Below, one piece after another: positions 17,980 through 27,141 of a stretch of DNA of 55,245 nucleotides (position 1 is its first letter; each line of letters begins with the position of its first letter). The position numbers and the translations under genes were made by a program. The notes below the pieces were generated by a model that made no database searches, was not told the origin of the DNA, and saw only the letters and a program-made list of their open reading frames with translations. Origin of the DNA: a bacterium. GTDB taxonomy: Bacteria > Actinomycetota > Acidimicrobiia > Acidimicrobiales > Bin134. The stretch spans positions 1 to 55,245 of the forward strand of contig JAPPMA010000044.1 in the NCBI GenBank assembly GCA_028819295.1. The letters are read 5' to 3'.

Positions 17980-18873
17980 ATGAGGTGGGGCGTTCACTTG
18001 CCCCAATTGGGCCGGGCTGCCTCGCTTGAACTGCTGGTGGAGATTGCCCAGCAGGCCGAGGCCGCCGGCTTCGATGACGTGTGGACCGCCGACCATGTGG
18101 CCGTGCCGGTTGACCTGGAGGGGATGCCGTCGTTCTTTCCTGAGCCGGTGCCGCTGCTGTCGGCGGTGGCTGCCCATACGCAGCGGGTGGGGTTGGGCAC
18201 GTCGGTGCTGATCCCCGCCTATCGGAACCCCATGCAGTTCGCCAAGCAATGGGCCACCCTCGACTGGCTGGCCCCGGGCCGCACCATCCTCGGCGTAGGC
18301 GCCGGATGGCTGGAGCCGGAGTTCGAGGCCTGCGGCGTGCCCATGATGCACCGGGCCCGGCGCCTCGACGATTACCTCGACGGGTGGCGGGCCGCTTGGG
18401 AGGGGGCCACTGAGTTTCAAAGCGAGCACTTCACCTTCACCGGCGTGCGGATCAACCCCCAGCCCGCCGCGCCGATACCCATCTGGATCGGCGGATCATC
18501 GCCCGGCGCCCTCCGGCGGGCGGCTCGCTGTGAGGGCTGGATGGGCACCTGGGCCCCGCCCGAGGTCTTCGCCGAGCGTTTGGAGGTGCTGCGGGCCGAG
18601 CAGGTTCGACTCGGCTGCCCCCATGAAGAAACAACCATCTCCATCCACATGGAGCTGAGGCTTGGCGACCCGCTCGACCGCGTCGGCCGCTGGTCGGTGG
18701 TCGGCGACGGATACGGCGATCGCGAAATGGTGATCGGCGACGTCGACCACGTTGCCGAGACCCTGATGCCCTATATCGACGCCGGCCTCGAGCACGTTCT
18801 GTTGGTGCCCCTCGCCCTATCAGCCGACGAATGGCACCACCATGTCGATGCCCTCGCTGAGCTGATCAGCTAG
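17980..18873 (+). CDS. LLM-class (F420-dependent type) oxidoreductase
   Basis: 297 aa luciferase-like TIM barrel. The N-terminus WGVHLPQLG with AEAAGFDDVWTADHV, the strand RVGLGTSVLIPAYRNP, and LGVGAGWLEPEFEACG are typical of the F420-dependent TIGR03619-like LLM branch common in actinobacteria. PIPIWIGGSSPGALRRAAR is the phosphate/cofactor-binding strand-loop. F420 rather than FMN is inferred from the branch; the substrate is unknown. Confidence 0.85.
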   Translation: MRWGVHLPQLGRAASLELLVEIAQQAEAAGFDDVWTADHVAVPVDLEGMPSFFPEPVPLLSAVAAHTQRVGLGTSVLIPAYRNPMQFAKQWATLDWLAPGRTILGVGAGWLEPEFEACGVPMMHRARRLDDYLDGWRAAWEGATEFQSEHFTFTGVRINPQPAAPIPIWIGGSSPGALRRAARCEGWMGTWAPPEVFAERLEVLRAEQVRLGCPHEETTISIHMELRLGDPLDRVGRWSVVGDGYGDREMVIGDVDHVAETLMPYIDAGLEHVLLVPLALSADEWHHHVDALAELIS

Positions 18874-18906
18874 CTTCTTTGCCCACGCCAAACCCAAGAC
18901 ACACCA

Positions 18907-19536
18907 CTAGTAAAGTTGGTTGCGGTTGGCCTCGTCCTCGTCGGCGTCGATTGAGTCGGCGTTGGCGCCTGCAATCTGATCAGCCAGAACCTGGCCGTAC
19001 GTGGGGTAGACGGAGCGATCGATTTGGGCCTCAGGATCCCAGAGGCGGGAGCGGATCAATGCCCGGCCGCAGTGCAGGAATGCGTCCTTGATGGTGATCT
19101 TGAGTCCCGATGCGGGCTTTTTGCCGCCCACCGACAGCGGCCTGAGAGCCTCCTCGTCGGCGACGATCTCGGCTGACCCGCATACCCGCAGCGTCTCGTT
19201 CATGCCGGGCACGAAGAACAGCAGCCCCACAACGGGGTGGTTGAGGATGTTCTGCATGGTGTCGACCTGGTTGTTGCCCGGACGGTCGGGAATCAACAAG
19301 GTGTGTTCGTCGACGACCTTCACGAACCCAGGCGGGTCGCCGCGGGGCGAGGCATCGGCCCGGCCGTCGACACCAGTGGAGCTGAGCACGCAGAACGGCG
19401 ACATCTCGATGAACCTGCGGCAGTGGACATCTAGATGGTCGAGCACCTTCTGTGAGGCCCGGGGCAACGGCTCCCGATAGACGGTCCGCAACTCCGAGTA
19501 GCTCGTCACATCCGGCTCGGCACCGCTCGCAGACAT
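18907..19536 (-). CDS. Pyridoxamine 5'-phosphate oxidase-like FMN protein (MSMEG_1061 type)
   Basis: 209 aa split-barrel flavoprotein. The segments FCVLSSTGVDGRADASPRGD, GNNQVDTMQNIL and VGLLFFVPGMNETLRV match the PPOX-type family named for MSMEG_1061. The C-terminal DAFLHCGRALIRSRLW supplies the dimer-interface end. Such proteins bind FMN or F420 and reduce small substrates; no specific role can be read here. It is convergent with the LLM gene (33-base gap). Confidence 0.85.
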   Translation of the reverse strand: MSASGAEPDVTSYSELRTVYREPLPRASQKVLDHLDVHCRRFIEMSPFCVLSSTGVDGRADASPRGDPPGFVKVVDEHTLLIPDRPGNNQVDTMQNILNHPVVGLLFFVPGMNETLRVCGSAEIVADEEALRPLSVGGKKPASGLKITIKDAFLHCGRALIRSRLWDPEAQIDRSVYPTYGQVLADQIAGANADSIDADEDEANRNQLY

Positions 19537-20156
19537 TCGATCACCCCCTTATTCGCTCTGAACCCAACACAAACGTTATCTGCATCGGCGCATCTGAATC
19601 CATCGAACAAGAGGCAACCCTCTTGTCGGGCATATGGCGGCAAGTTTTGTGGTGCGTGTCCCTCCGGAGATCCGGCGAGACCATGTGATGCGCCCAGCGG
19701 AGAACGACATCAGCCATAACCGCCTGGTGAGTTGACTGCTGGCTGGCTGGGCATTGCAGGCGCTTCCGGTAGCGTCTGGGTGATGATTCTGGGGGTTGTT
19801 GCCAGGGAGGGGGGGTCGAAGGTGAAGAAGGTCAAGAGAGCGATGGCGGCGGCTGGTCGGCGGGGATTGGTGAAGATGGCTGGGGTTGGGATGGTGACGG
19901 CTTGGAGGGTTCGGGTTGGGAGCAGGGCAGCGGTTGACGGAACGAAGGAGCGCGCCGGGCGGGTGTTGTCGGCGTGACCGCTGGCGTCCTTGCCTACAAG
20001 GTCTCCGACAGAGTGAGCCTCGTCGCCGTGGCCCGCTTCGCCAAAGACCAAGCAACTGTGATCCTGGCCAAGGCCAAGGAGGCGGCTGGCCTTACCTGAC
20101 AGTTCTGTTTCGGCTGATTGCCCAACAAGGTATCTGCGCCATCGGAGCAGGTTGCA
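19537..20156. other. 620-bp region without a convincing gene
   Basis: It lies between the start of the PPOX gene and the stop of the HAD gene. Its first 60 bases likely hold the PPOX promoter. Weak frames exist on both strands: a rightward frame 19732-19977 that overlaps (GTGA) a 41-codon frame 19974-20099 with fairly natural composition. None shows a recognisable domain or a good ribosome-binding site. It could be a decayed gene. No terminator or RNA fold stood out. Confidence 0.4.
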
Positions 20157-20966
20157 TCAACTCACGAGCTTGGGTACTGAGGCCCAGCCGGATTGTTCAG
20201 GGGGAGGGATGGTGTGGTCGGCATTGGCGGCGCGGCTGGCGTAGCTGCCGGCGATGGCGATGCTGATGGAGGCGGCTTCGAGCAGTTCTAGGTCGTTTAC
20301 GCCGTCGCCGACGGCGGCAAAGTCGATGTCGAGTCCTTTCCATTTGCAGAAGGCCTCGACTCCGGACACTTTGGACACCCCGGGGGGCGACACCGTCAGC
20401 CGGCTTCCTCCGTAGAGGGGGTCGGGCTCGTCGACGCGGGCGATGCCCAGCGACTGGGAGTGGACTGCTCTTGCTGCCTCATGGGCGAGGTCCGAGGGCA
20501 GGCCGGTCAGCACCAGCTCCAGCACATCGGTCTCGACGTCGTTGGGGCTGAGGGCGTGGTTGACGTCTTCGTCGAGGAATCTCAAGTGGCTGGGTTCGCT
20601 CGAGGGGTTTTCCGGCATCACCACGTCGCCTCCAGGATCGCCGCGGTCGTCGATGTACAGGCAGGGACGGATGCCTTGGGCGCCAAGGATGTCCAGCAGC
20701 TTCCACAGGGCAGCAGCGTCGAATGCGATGCGGTGGAAGCGCTCCTTTGTGGCGAAGTCCATGCCGATGGAACCGTCGAGGGCGACCGCGGGCAATTTGA
20801 GACCGTTCAAGTCGAACAGCCGAAGAATATTTCGCAACCGCCGCCCGGTGGCCGCCAGCACCGCATGCCCCGCCTCCTCCAGTTCAGCCAGTGCCTCCAA
20901 ATGGGCCTGCGGGGCGACGCAATCCAGCCCCCAGAACGTCCGATCCAGATCGGTCACAACCAGCAC
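20157..20966 (-). CDS. HAD-superfamily phosphatase (Cof-like / sucrose-phosphatase-like)
   Basis: About 269 aa. Motif I is VVTDLDRTFWG (D-x-D-x-T) at the very N-terminus; ATGRRL follows as motif II, and GDGVNDLELLEAA is motif IV with the acidic pair. The C2-type cap between them suggests a sugar-phosphate or nucleotide phosphatase. GTG 20966 is preferred because the alternative ATG at 21074 adds a Gly/Ala/Pro-rich leader that overlaps the MscS gene by 83 bases. It is read in the same direction as the MscS gene and just after it. Confidence 0.8.
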   Translation of the reverse strand: MLVVTDLDRTFWGLDCVAPQAHLEALAELEEAGHAVLAATGRRLRNILRLFDLNGLKLPAVALDGSIGMDFATKERFHRIAFDAAALWKLLDILGAQGIRPCLYIDDRGDPGGDVVMPENPSSEPSHLRFLDEDVNHALSPNDVETDVLELVLTGLPSDLAHEAARAVHSQSLGIARVDEPDPLYGGSRLTVSPPGVSKVSGVEAFCKWKGLDIDFAAVGDGVNDLELLEAASISIAIAGSYASRAANADHTIPPPEQSGWASVPKLVS

Positions 20967-20991
20967 TGTTTGCAGTCGTCGGCGGGCGAGG

Positions 20992-21981
20992 TCAGTCGCC
21001 GGGGTTGGGACGGCGCCGGAAGCCGCTGCGGACCCGCCACCGGGAGAGCTGCCGGACAAGGGCGGGCGGCGCATTGGGCTGTGGGCTCGGACCTCGAGCC
21101 GCAGTGATGATGCCGGCTCGGCCTCTGTAGGGCTGTGAGTCCTCCTCGTGGCCCGACCACACCACCACCTGGGGGAAGGCGATGGTTATGCCCGCGGCAG
21201 CGAAGCTCTGGTGAACCGACAGGATCACGTCGTGGCGAGTCGCCAATTCTGTCGGAACGTCGCTGCCGTGCCAGTAGTACAACGTGAAGTCGATGCTGGA
21301 CGACCCGAATCGGGTCAGCAGCGCCTGTGCCGGCGGCTCGGCGCTCACCCGCTCTACCTGTTCAAGCGCCTCCAGCAGGCACTCCGTGGCTGCTTGGAGG
21401 TTGGTGTCGTAGGCCACGCCCACTTCCAGTTCGCTGCGTCGCAACGGCTCGCTGGTGAGGTTGACGATGGGCCCCGCGGCCACCTCGCTGTTGGGAACCC
21501 GCACCGCAGAACCGTCGAGACCGCGCAGCACGGTGGTGCGGGAATCTATGTCGGCGGCCACACCCAGGTGGTCGCCCAGCAGCACCGTGTCGCCCACCCT
21601 GAAGGGCCGGCGGGCCTGAAGGATCAGCCCGGAGAAGAAGTTCTCCACCAGCTTCTGCAACGCCAGCGCCAACACCAGGCCGCCCAGACCGATGGCGCCG
21701 ATCAGCGGCCCTACCTGCACCCCCAGGCTGGTAAGGGCGTAGAACAGCCCGATCAAGAAGAGGAGATAGCCCACGAGTCGGGCGGTGACGATGGCCGCGA
21801 AGCCCGGCCCCACCACGTGGATCAGCACCCTTCGCACCAGGCGGGCAGTAACCACCGCCACAAGAACCGTGGCAGCCACGATGATCCCGGCCTGTATCCA
21901 GTCGGACACGTTCAGGGCCTCGTCGACGATCGAGTCGTCAGACGACTGCGCCAGCAGATCGGCCGTTGCCAAGATGTTCAT
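20992..21981 (-). CDS. MscS-family small mechanosensitive channel
   Basis: 329 aa. Three membrane helices are visible (residues about 30-52, 60-80 and 85-115), the last being the pore helix with GAIGLGGLVLALALQ, the Gly/Ala packing typical of TM3. The beta domain follows: FSGLILQARRPFRVGDTV and RVPNSEV. The cytoplasmic alpha/beta domain ends before a Pro-rich tail. It releases solutes under hypo-osmotic stress. Confidence 0.9.
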   Translation of the reverse strand: MNILATADLLAQSSDDSIVDEALNVSDWIQAGIIVAATVLVAVVTARLVRRVLIHVVGPGFAAIVTARLVGYLLFLIGLFYALTSLGVQVGPLIGAIGLGGLVLALALQKLVENFFSGLILQARRPFRVGDTVLLGDHLGVAADIDSRTTVLRGLDGSAVRVPNSEVAAGPIVNLTSEPLRRSELEVGVAYDTNLQAATECLLEALEQVERVSAEPPAQALLTRFGSSSIDFTLYYWHGSDVPTELATRHDVILSVHQSFAAAGITIAFPQVVVWSGHEEDSQPYRGRAGIITAARGPSPQPNAPPALVRQLSRWRVRSGFRRRPNPGD

Positions 21982-22023
21982 CGGAGTGCTGTTCGCACGA
22001 GCAGATCTGGGATCACCGAATGG

Positions 22024-22881
22024 TCATGCTAGTTGCGGGTTGCGATTCAGCAGCAGGCTGGCGGCTTGGGGGCAGGGCATGCCAATCTCCACGCCGGCGG
22101 CGGCAGCAAGGGCGTTGGCGGCGGAGATGATGCCGTCGCGGTAGTGCGACAGGCCGCTGCCCATGCGGGCTCGGCGGGCGTCCACGGTGGCGCCGGCGAG
22201 GCCGTCGGCCTCCACGATGTAGAGCCCAGCCGTGCCGGAGTCGTCCATGCCCCGCCCGCCGTCGGAGCATATGAAGCCGAACGGTCGGCAGCGGCGCAGG
22301 TAGGGCACCGCGGAGCGCCCGGTGTGGCCGGCGGTGACCAGCACGTTGCGGTCGGCGTCCTCGGCGGTGCCGAAGGCGATGGAGTCGGCCGCCACCACGC
22401 AGCGCCCGTCGGGGGCGGTCTCCATGACCGTGCGGTTGGTTATCTCCGCCGCCGCAGCCGCCACCGGGTCGTTTTCCAGCAGCACCGCGGCCGCGTCCCG
22501 CACCGCCATGCCCGCGCTCACCCCGCAGTCCAGGGCCGGTTGGTTCACGAAGCTGACCACCCCGTGGTGGTAGAGGTGTACCCCGTCGCCCAGATGGGCG
22601 GTCATCACATCGGCTGCCGCGGCGGGAATGCCCAAGGCCTCCAGGTACCACAGCCCGGCGATGGCCGAGCCCTCAGGCCCGATCCCGCAATCCATGCCGA
22701 TGGCGGCCCGAGGCCGGTGCTCGGCGATGAACCGGGCGGGCAGCACCCCGCAATACGACGAGTTGACGCACACATCCCGTTCCCGGTTGGTCTCGTCCAC
22801 GTCGTAGGCCGAGTCCATGCACATCACCCGGCCCCGGGCCGAGGCCAGCACCTCGGTCTGCGTATCGCTGTCTGCGCTCAT
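22024..22881 (-). CDS. Unknown-family protein with internal duplication (copy 1)
   Basis: 285 aa, not a family I can name. It is a clear paralogue of the product at 30821-31684, sharing SSYxGVLPAR, GLWxLEALGIPAAxAD, NVLVTAGHTGRS, FICSDGG and DGIISAxN. The N- and C-terminal halves resemble each other (EALGIPAA...GVVS...GV..GM versus EADGLAGA...GIIS...GV..GM), so it looks like a two-repeat protein. There is no signal peptide or membrane segment. The start ATG (22881) overlaps the stop of the enoyl-CoA hydratase-like gene (ATGA), so it is co-translated with a CoA-thioester enzyme. A metabolic role is likely (inference). Confidence 0.75.
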   Translation of the reverse strand: MSADSDTQTEVLASARGRVMCMDSAYDVDETNRERDVCVNSSYCGVLPARFIAEHRPRAAIGMDCGIGPEGSAIAGLWYLEALGIPAAAADVMTAHLGDGVHLYHHGVVSFVNQPALDCGVSAGMAVRDAAAVLLENDPVAAAAAEITNRTVMETAPDGRCVVAADSIAFGTAEDADRNVLVTAGHTGRSAVPYLRRCRPFGFICSDGGRGMDDSGTAGLYIVEADGLAGATVDARRARMGSGLSHYRDGIISAANALAAAAGVEIGMPCPQAASLLLNRNPQLA

Positions 22882-23648
22882 CGGGCGGTTCTGGGGGGGA
22901 ACTGGGGCCGCCGCTTCTCCATGAACGCGGTGGCCCCCTCGATCATGTCGGGCGACCCGATGGCTTGGGCCAGAATGCCCAGCCCCGACGCCATGTTGTC
23001 GCGCAGCTGGTTCCAGTACACGTTGGAGCTGATCTTGGCCGCCTCCAGATAGCGGGGGCTCATGGCCAGCAGCTCTTCGCACCACCGCCGCACCTCGGCC
23101 TCGAGCTCGTCGTCGGGCGCCACCGCGTTGATCCAGCCCATGTCGCAAGCCTGCTGAGCGGTGTATTTGCGGCACAAAAACGCCACCTCCTTGGCCCGCT
23201 TCTCCCCGATGGTCATGGCCAAGAGGTTGGTGCCCCCCAGCACTGGGGCGCTGCCCACCTTGACCCCGGTTTGGCCCAGCTCGGCCGATTCGGCGGCGAT
23301 GGCGAAGTCGCAGGCCACCACCAGCTCGTTGCCACCCCCGAAGGCCGGGCCGTTCACCGCGGCGATCACCGGCATGGGGGCATTGCGGATGGCGTCGAAC
23401 AGCTCCAGCGAGCCGTAGAACATCGTCCGCAGCTCGTAGAAGTCGGCTTCGGCCAGGTTGGCCAGGTACCCCCCGGCGCAGAACGCCCGGCCCTGACCGG
23501 TGATCACCACCACCCCGGCGTCAACGTGCTCGCGGAAGGCGGCGACGATCTCGTCGATGGTGTTGCGGTCATAGGAGTTCAATCGCTCGGGGCGGTTCAG
23601 CCTCAGCCACACGATTCGGTCGTTTCGCTCGACGATGATGTCGTTCAC
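22878..23648 (-). CDS. Enoyl-CoA hydratase/isomerase-family protein, MenB/BadI-like
   Basis: 256 aa crotonase fold. GRAFCAGGYLANL and GPAFGGGNELVVACDF form the oxyanion hole. GQTGVKVGS and FLCRKYTAQQACDMGWINAV closely follow the pattern of MenB (naphthoate synthase) and its relative BadI (ring-opening hydrolase), not plain enoyl-CoA hydratases. A lone MenB-like gene far from men genes, coupled to an unknown protein, suggests ring hydration or cleavage in alicyclic or aromatic catabolism (inference). Confidence 0.85.
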   Translation of the reverse strand: MNDIIVERNDRIVWLRLNRPERLNSYDRNTIDEIVAAFREHVDAGVVVITGQGRAFCAGGYLANLAEADFYELRTMFYGSLELFDAIRNAPMPVIAAVNGPAFGGGNELVVACDFAIAAESAELGQTGVKVGSAPVLGGTNLLAMTIGEKRAKEVAFLCRKYTAQQACDMGWINAVAPDDELEAEVRRWCEELLAMSPRYLEAAKISSNVYWNQLRDNMASGLGILAQAIGSPDMIEGATAFMEKRRPQFPPRTAR

Positions 23649-23700
23649 GGTGGTGTCCCTTCCTTGCTAGTCGGCATTTGAGGGCAGGCATCGCCCCTTG

Positions 23701-23790
23701 CCTTTACTTATCCCTGATCTAAAGAAAGGTTAGAGATTAACCTTTACTTAGCTAAACTCTAACGGTGGGTTAGCAGATAATCTTTACTTA
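23701..23790 (+). promoter_or_regulatory. 40-bp-phased operator-like repeats upstream of the Fic gene
   Basis: C/TCTTTACTTA occurs at 23701-23710, 23741-23750 and 23781-23790, exactly 40 bp apart. A perfect inverted repeat, AAAGGTTA-N5-TAACCTTT, spans 23725-23745, and a related CTAAC-N5-GTTAG spans 23759-23773. A further GGGTTAG overlaps the predicted transcript start (23836). The array lies in an AT-rich island directly before the fic promoter and looks like repressor sites. Confidence 0.65.
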
Positions 23791-23801
23791 GCCTGGGTGC
23801 A

Positions 23802-23830
23802 TTGTTGAATAAGATATATTGACATATAAT
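23802..23830 (+). promoter_or_regulatory. Predicted sigma70-type promoter of the Fic gene
   Basis: TTGTTG (23802-23807), a 17-bp spacer and a consensus TATAAT (23825-23830). The predicted start near 23837 would leave a leader of about 8 bases and no Shine-Dalgarno before the ATG at 23845. Confidence 0.6.
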
Positions 23831-23844
23831 AAAATGGGTTAGAC

Positions 23845-25125
23845 ATGGGCAAATATTTGAAGAAATATTGGAAAGCGAACTACGAGGGGGCGAGCCGCCG
23901 TGAGCGCATGGGGGGACAGTATCAGCCGTATTTGCCCGACACGCTCTGTGATTGGCGAGGAGCGATCAGCCTTGAAGCGATGGCTGAGTCGAGAAGAGCC
24001 GAGGAGGGTATCAATGCCCTGAACAACGACTCGACAGTCCAGAAGACCATCGCGGGGCTCGGGCGTTTCCTGCTGCGAGTCGAATCGGTTGGGTCGTCTC
24101 AAATTGAGGGGCTCAGCGTGTCATCTCGGCGATTGGCAAAAGCCGAGGCCGCACTGAAGTTGGGAGTGTCAGTATCGGACTCCACGGCTTCGGAGGTGCT
24201 GGGGAATATCGAGGCGATGGAGTTCGCCCTCCGTCTGGCAGAAAAGCCCTCGCGCCTCGAAGTCGATGATCTGTGCCAGATCCACCAGATCCTCATGGAT
24301 CGTTCGCCTACGCCTCAGATTGGAGGCGTAATTCGCGATGTCCAAAATTGGATCGGCGGCAACGATTACAACCCTTGTGACGCGTCGTTCGTCCCGCCGC
24401 CGCCCGAATATGTCGTCCCGCTCATGGATGACTTGATCGACTATTTGGACACCGATCACCACGCACCCCTGATCCAAGCGGCACTGGCCCACGCCCAGTT
24501 CGAGGTCATCCACCCGTTTGCCGATGGCAATGGGAGGACTGGACGCGCTCTCATCCACATAGCACTGGCTCGTCGAGGGCTGACCGCAGCGTTCACCCCT
24601 CCGGTCAGCTTGGTGTTGGCCACATGGTCCAAGTCGTACGTGGCAGGCCTCAAGGGGTTCTGCGTTGACACTGAACCGGACGGTCTTGAACGCGTGGAGG
24701 GGGCCAGCCAGTGGATTGAGATGTTCTCCTCAGCGGTGATTCGAGCTAGTGATGATGTCCGCGTCTACGCCGGCAGAGTGGCCGAACTGGAGGCAGAATG
24801 GAGGAGCAAGGTAGGAAAGCTGCGGTCAGACTCTTCGGCGAACCTGCTGTTGTCAATGTTGGCCGGAACCCCGATTGTTACCGTCGAGCAGGCCAGTGAG
24901 CTCTTGGGTCGCTCGCAGATGGCGGTAGGACAGGCGGTCAACCAATTGCTGGAGGCTGGAGTTCTGCGCCAATTCAACATAGGCAAGCAGCGATACCGGG
25001 TTTTTGAGGCTATCGGCGCGTTCGACCTGTTCACCAGCCTTGAGCGGTCTTTGGCCAGCCCGACCGGCGACACGGCAACGGCGCAGCCCAGCCGTCCAGC
25101 GCCTGACCGTCCCTCCCGAAGGTGA
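23845..25125 (+). CDS. Fic-family AMP transferase with N-terminal inhibitory motif and C-terminal winged helix
   Basis: 426 aa. The Fic catalytic motif [12 protein letters not shown] (residues 223-234) is perfect, with H223 as general base. An inhibitory helix motif S-x3-E-G (S84-E88-G89 in SSQIEG) places it in the class with N-terminal self-inhibition. After the Fic core, residues about 345-400 ([20 protein letters not shown]) form a winged-helix-like DNA-binding unit. Such Fic-HTH proteins AMPylate a target and are often autoregulated, which fits the repeat array upstream. The gene is monocistronic; the target is unknown. Confidence 0.93.
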   Translation: MGKYLKKYWKANYEGASRRERMGGQYQPYLPDTLCDWRGAISLEAMAESRRAEEGINALNNDSTVQKTIAGLGRFLLRVESVGSSQIEGLSVSSRRLAKAEAALKLGVSVSDSTASEVLGNIEAMEFALRLAEKPSRLEVDDLCQIHQILMDRSPTPQIGGVIRDVQNWIGGNDYNPCDASFVPPPPEYVVPLMDDLIDYLDTDHHAPLIQAALAHAQFEVIHPFADGNGRTGRALIHIALARRGLTAAFTPPVSLVLATWSKSYVAGLKGFCVDTEPDGLERVEGASQWIEMFSSAVIRASDDVRVYAGRVAELEAEWRSKVGKLRSDSSANLLLSMLAGTPIVTVEQASELLGRSQMAVGQAVNQLLEAGVLRQFNIGKQRYRVFEAIGAFDLFTSLERSLASPTGDTATAQPSRPAPDRPSRR

Positions 25126-25176
25126 AGTCTTACTAGGTGGTGGTCTTTCCCTTCAGCGCATACTGTCCAACATCGT

Positions 25177-26325
25177 ATGGCGTTCGAGCTCGACTCCGAT
25201 ACACGGGCCATTCAAGAAGAGGCCCGGGCGGTGGCTGCGCAGGTGGCCGCGTTCGCCGCTGAGGCCGACGAGGCCAGCCACGTCCACCAGCCCACCCTCG
25301 ATGTGCTGCGGTCCAGCGACCTGTGCTCGCTGATGGTGCCCTCGGCTTACGGCGGTCGCCACGAGCGAGTGGATCCGCTGGCGGTGTGCGTGGTTCGGGA
25401 GGCCCTCATGCGGGCCTCGTCGCACTTGGACTCGTTGTTCGCCCTCCAGGGCATCGGCAGCTACGCCATTGCCGTGGCCGGAACCGACGAGCAGCGGGAG
25501 CAGTGGCTGCCCCGAGTGGCCCGGGGCGAGGTGCTGGCCGCTTTGGCCCTCACCGAGCCGGTGGCGGGATCCGACCTGCGGGGGATCGAGACCACGCTGA
25601 CTGCCCACGGCGATGAGGTGGAGCTGAACGGGGCCAAGTCGTTCATCTCCAACGGAGGGGCGGCCGGCTTCTACACCACCATGGCCCGGGAGGAGGATCG
25701 GTTCTCGCTGGTGCTGGTGCCCGCCGATACTCCTGGAGTGTCGGTCGAGCCCTCGCCGGAGATCATCGCCCCCCATGTGCTGGGCGAGGTGACCTTCGAC
25801 GGGGTGCGATTGCCGGCCTCGGCTCGGTTGGGCGAGCCCGGCGCCGGTTTCCGCCATGTGCTGGCCACCCTGTCGGTGTTCCGCATCTCGGTGGCCGGAG
25901 CCGCGGTCGGGCTCATGGACGGGGCTTTGACCTGCGCCGCCAACCACGCGGCCACCCGGGAGCAGTTCGGTCGGCCGCTGGTGCGGCTGGGGCCGGTGGC
26001 CGGACTCCTGGCCGACTCCTGGGCTGAGCTAGAGGCCACCCGGCTGCTGGCCTACGCCACCGCCGAGGCCGCCCGGGAAGACCCGTCGGCCCACCTCGAC
26101 CGGTCGTCGCTGGCCAAGCTGGCCGCCACCGAGGCCGCCAGCCGAGTGGTGGACCGCTGTGTGCAGGTTATGGGTCGATGGGGTCTCATTCGGGGCTCCG
26201 ACATCGAGCGCTACTACCGACAGGCCCGGCCCATGCGCATATACGAGGGCGCCTCCGAGGTGCTCCGGCTGGGCATCGCCACCCGGCTGTGCGACGAAGT
26301 AGCCGACCCACAGAGCGAGGAGTAG
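25177..26325 (+). CDS. Acyl-CoA dehydrogenase
   Basis: 382 aa, full length. FAD-dependent alpha,beta-desaturation of an acyl-CoA. ALTEPVAGSDL and KSFISNGGAA are the FAD- and substrate-binding signatures. The catalytic base is E357 in RIYEGASEVLRLGIA, at the position used by short- and medium-chain enzymes. It heads a rightward catabolic set: the next gene (SDR) starts three bases after its stop. Confidence 0.92.
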   Translation: MAFELDSDTRAIQEEARAVAAQVAAFAAEADEASHVHQPTLDVLRSSDLCSLMVPSAYGGRHERVDPLAVCVVREALMRASSHLDSLFALQGIGSYAIAVAGTDEQREQWLPRVARGEVLAALALTEPVAGSDLRGIETTLTAHGDEVELNGAKSFISNGGAAGFYTTMAREEDRFSLVLVPADTPGVSVEPSPEIIAPHVLGEVTFDGVRLPASARLGEPGAGFRHVLATLSVFRISVAGAAVGLMDGALTCAANHAATREQFGRPLVRLGPVAGLLADSWAELEATRLLAYATAEAAREDPSAHLDRSSLAKLAATEAASRVVDRCVQVMGRWGLIRGSDIERYYRQARPMRIYEGASEVLRLGIATRLCDEVADPQSEE

Positions 26326-26328
26326 GCG

Positions 26329-27099
26329 ATGGCGGTGGATTGGGGCCTTGACGGCCATGTGACGGTGGTAACCGGAGCCAGCCGAGGATTGGGAGAGGCC
26401 GCGGTGCGGGCCATGGTGTCCGAGGGCGCTCAAGTGGTGGCCGCGGCCCGCTCGGCCGATGCCCTGGCCGCGCTGGCCGACGAGTTGGGCGACGCGGTGG
26501 GCGACGCGGTGGCCGCGGTGCCGTGCGACATGCGGGACCGAGGCGCAGTGGCTGGGCTGGTGGATCAGGCCGTGAGCCGGTTCGGCCGCCTCGACTCGGT
26601 GGTCAACAACGCTGGCATTGCTCCCGCATCCAAGTTCGTCGACCAGCCCGACGACGTGTTCGACGAGGTGCTGGCCGTGAACCTGGCCGCCCCCGCGGCC
26701 CTGGCCCGACGAGCCGCCCGCCATTGGATTGATGCGGGCCAGCCCGGCTCGGTGATCAACGTGGCCTCCACATCTGGGCTCAAGGGCAAGCCGACGCTGG
26801 CCGCCTATTCGGCATCCAAGGGCGGGCTGGTACGGCTCACCGAGGCCCTGGCCGGGGAGTGGGCCCGCCACAACATCCGGGTGAACGTGATCGCCCCCGG
26901 AGCGTTCGAAACCGACGCCCAAGCCGCGGTCTTGGGTGATCCCGACACCCTGGCCGCCCGGCTCCGCAAGATTCCCGCCCGCCGCATGGGCCGGCCCGAT
27001 GAGCTCGGACCGCTGGTCTGTTACCTAGCATCGGAGGCGTCCGGGTTCGTCACCGGTTCGTGTTTCGTGATCGACGGCGGAGAAGTGTCCAAACTTTGA
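26329..27099 (+). CDS. SDR-family oxidoreductase
   Basis: 256 aa classical short-chain dehydrogenase. The cofactor motif TGASRGLG, NNAG, a catalytic S in NVASTSG and YSASK are all present, and IAPGAFETD follows. A basic AARS after the second strand suggests NADP(H) preference (inference). Probably a 3-hydroxyacyl-CoA or alcohol dehydrogenase acting after the upstream acyl-CoA dehydrogenase. Confidence 0.92.
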   Translation: MAVDWGLDGHVTVVTGASRGLGEAAVRAMVSEGAQVVAAARSADALAALADELGDAVGDAVAAVPCDMRDRGAVAGLVDQAVSRFGRLDSVVNNAGIAPASKFVDQPDDVFDEVLAVNLAAPAALARRAARHWIDAGQPGSVINVASTSGLKGKPTLAAYSASKGGLVRLTEALAGEWARHNIRVNVIAPGAFETDAQAAVLGDPDTLAARLRKIPARRMGRPDELGPLVCYLASEASGFVTGSCFVIDGGEVSKL

Positions 27100-27141
27100 T
27101 GTTGAAGCTCTGACAATGAAGGCAGCCAAGGGAGGCAATCC

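Noticed and set aside
19732-20099. Two short overlapping rightward frames (GTGA overlap)
   Set aside because: No domain, doubtful composition in the first, no ribosome-binding site; kept only as a note on the gap.
22033-23681. Long rightward frames opposite the unknown-family and hydratase genes
   Set aside because: No recognisable domain; the minus-strand genes are coupled and have clear homology (crotonase; paralogue).
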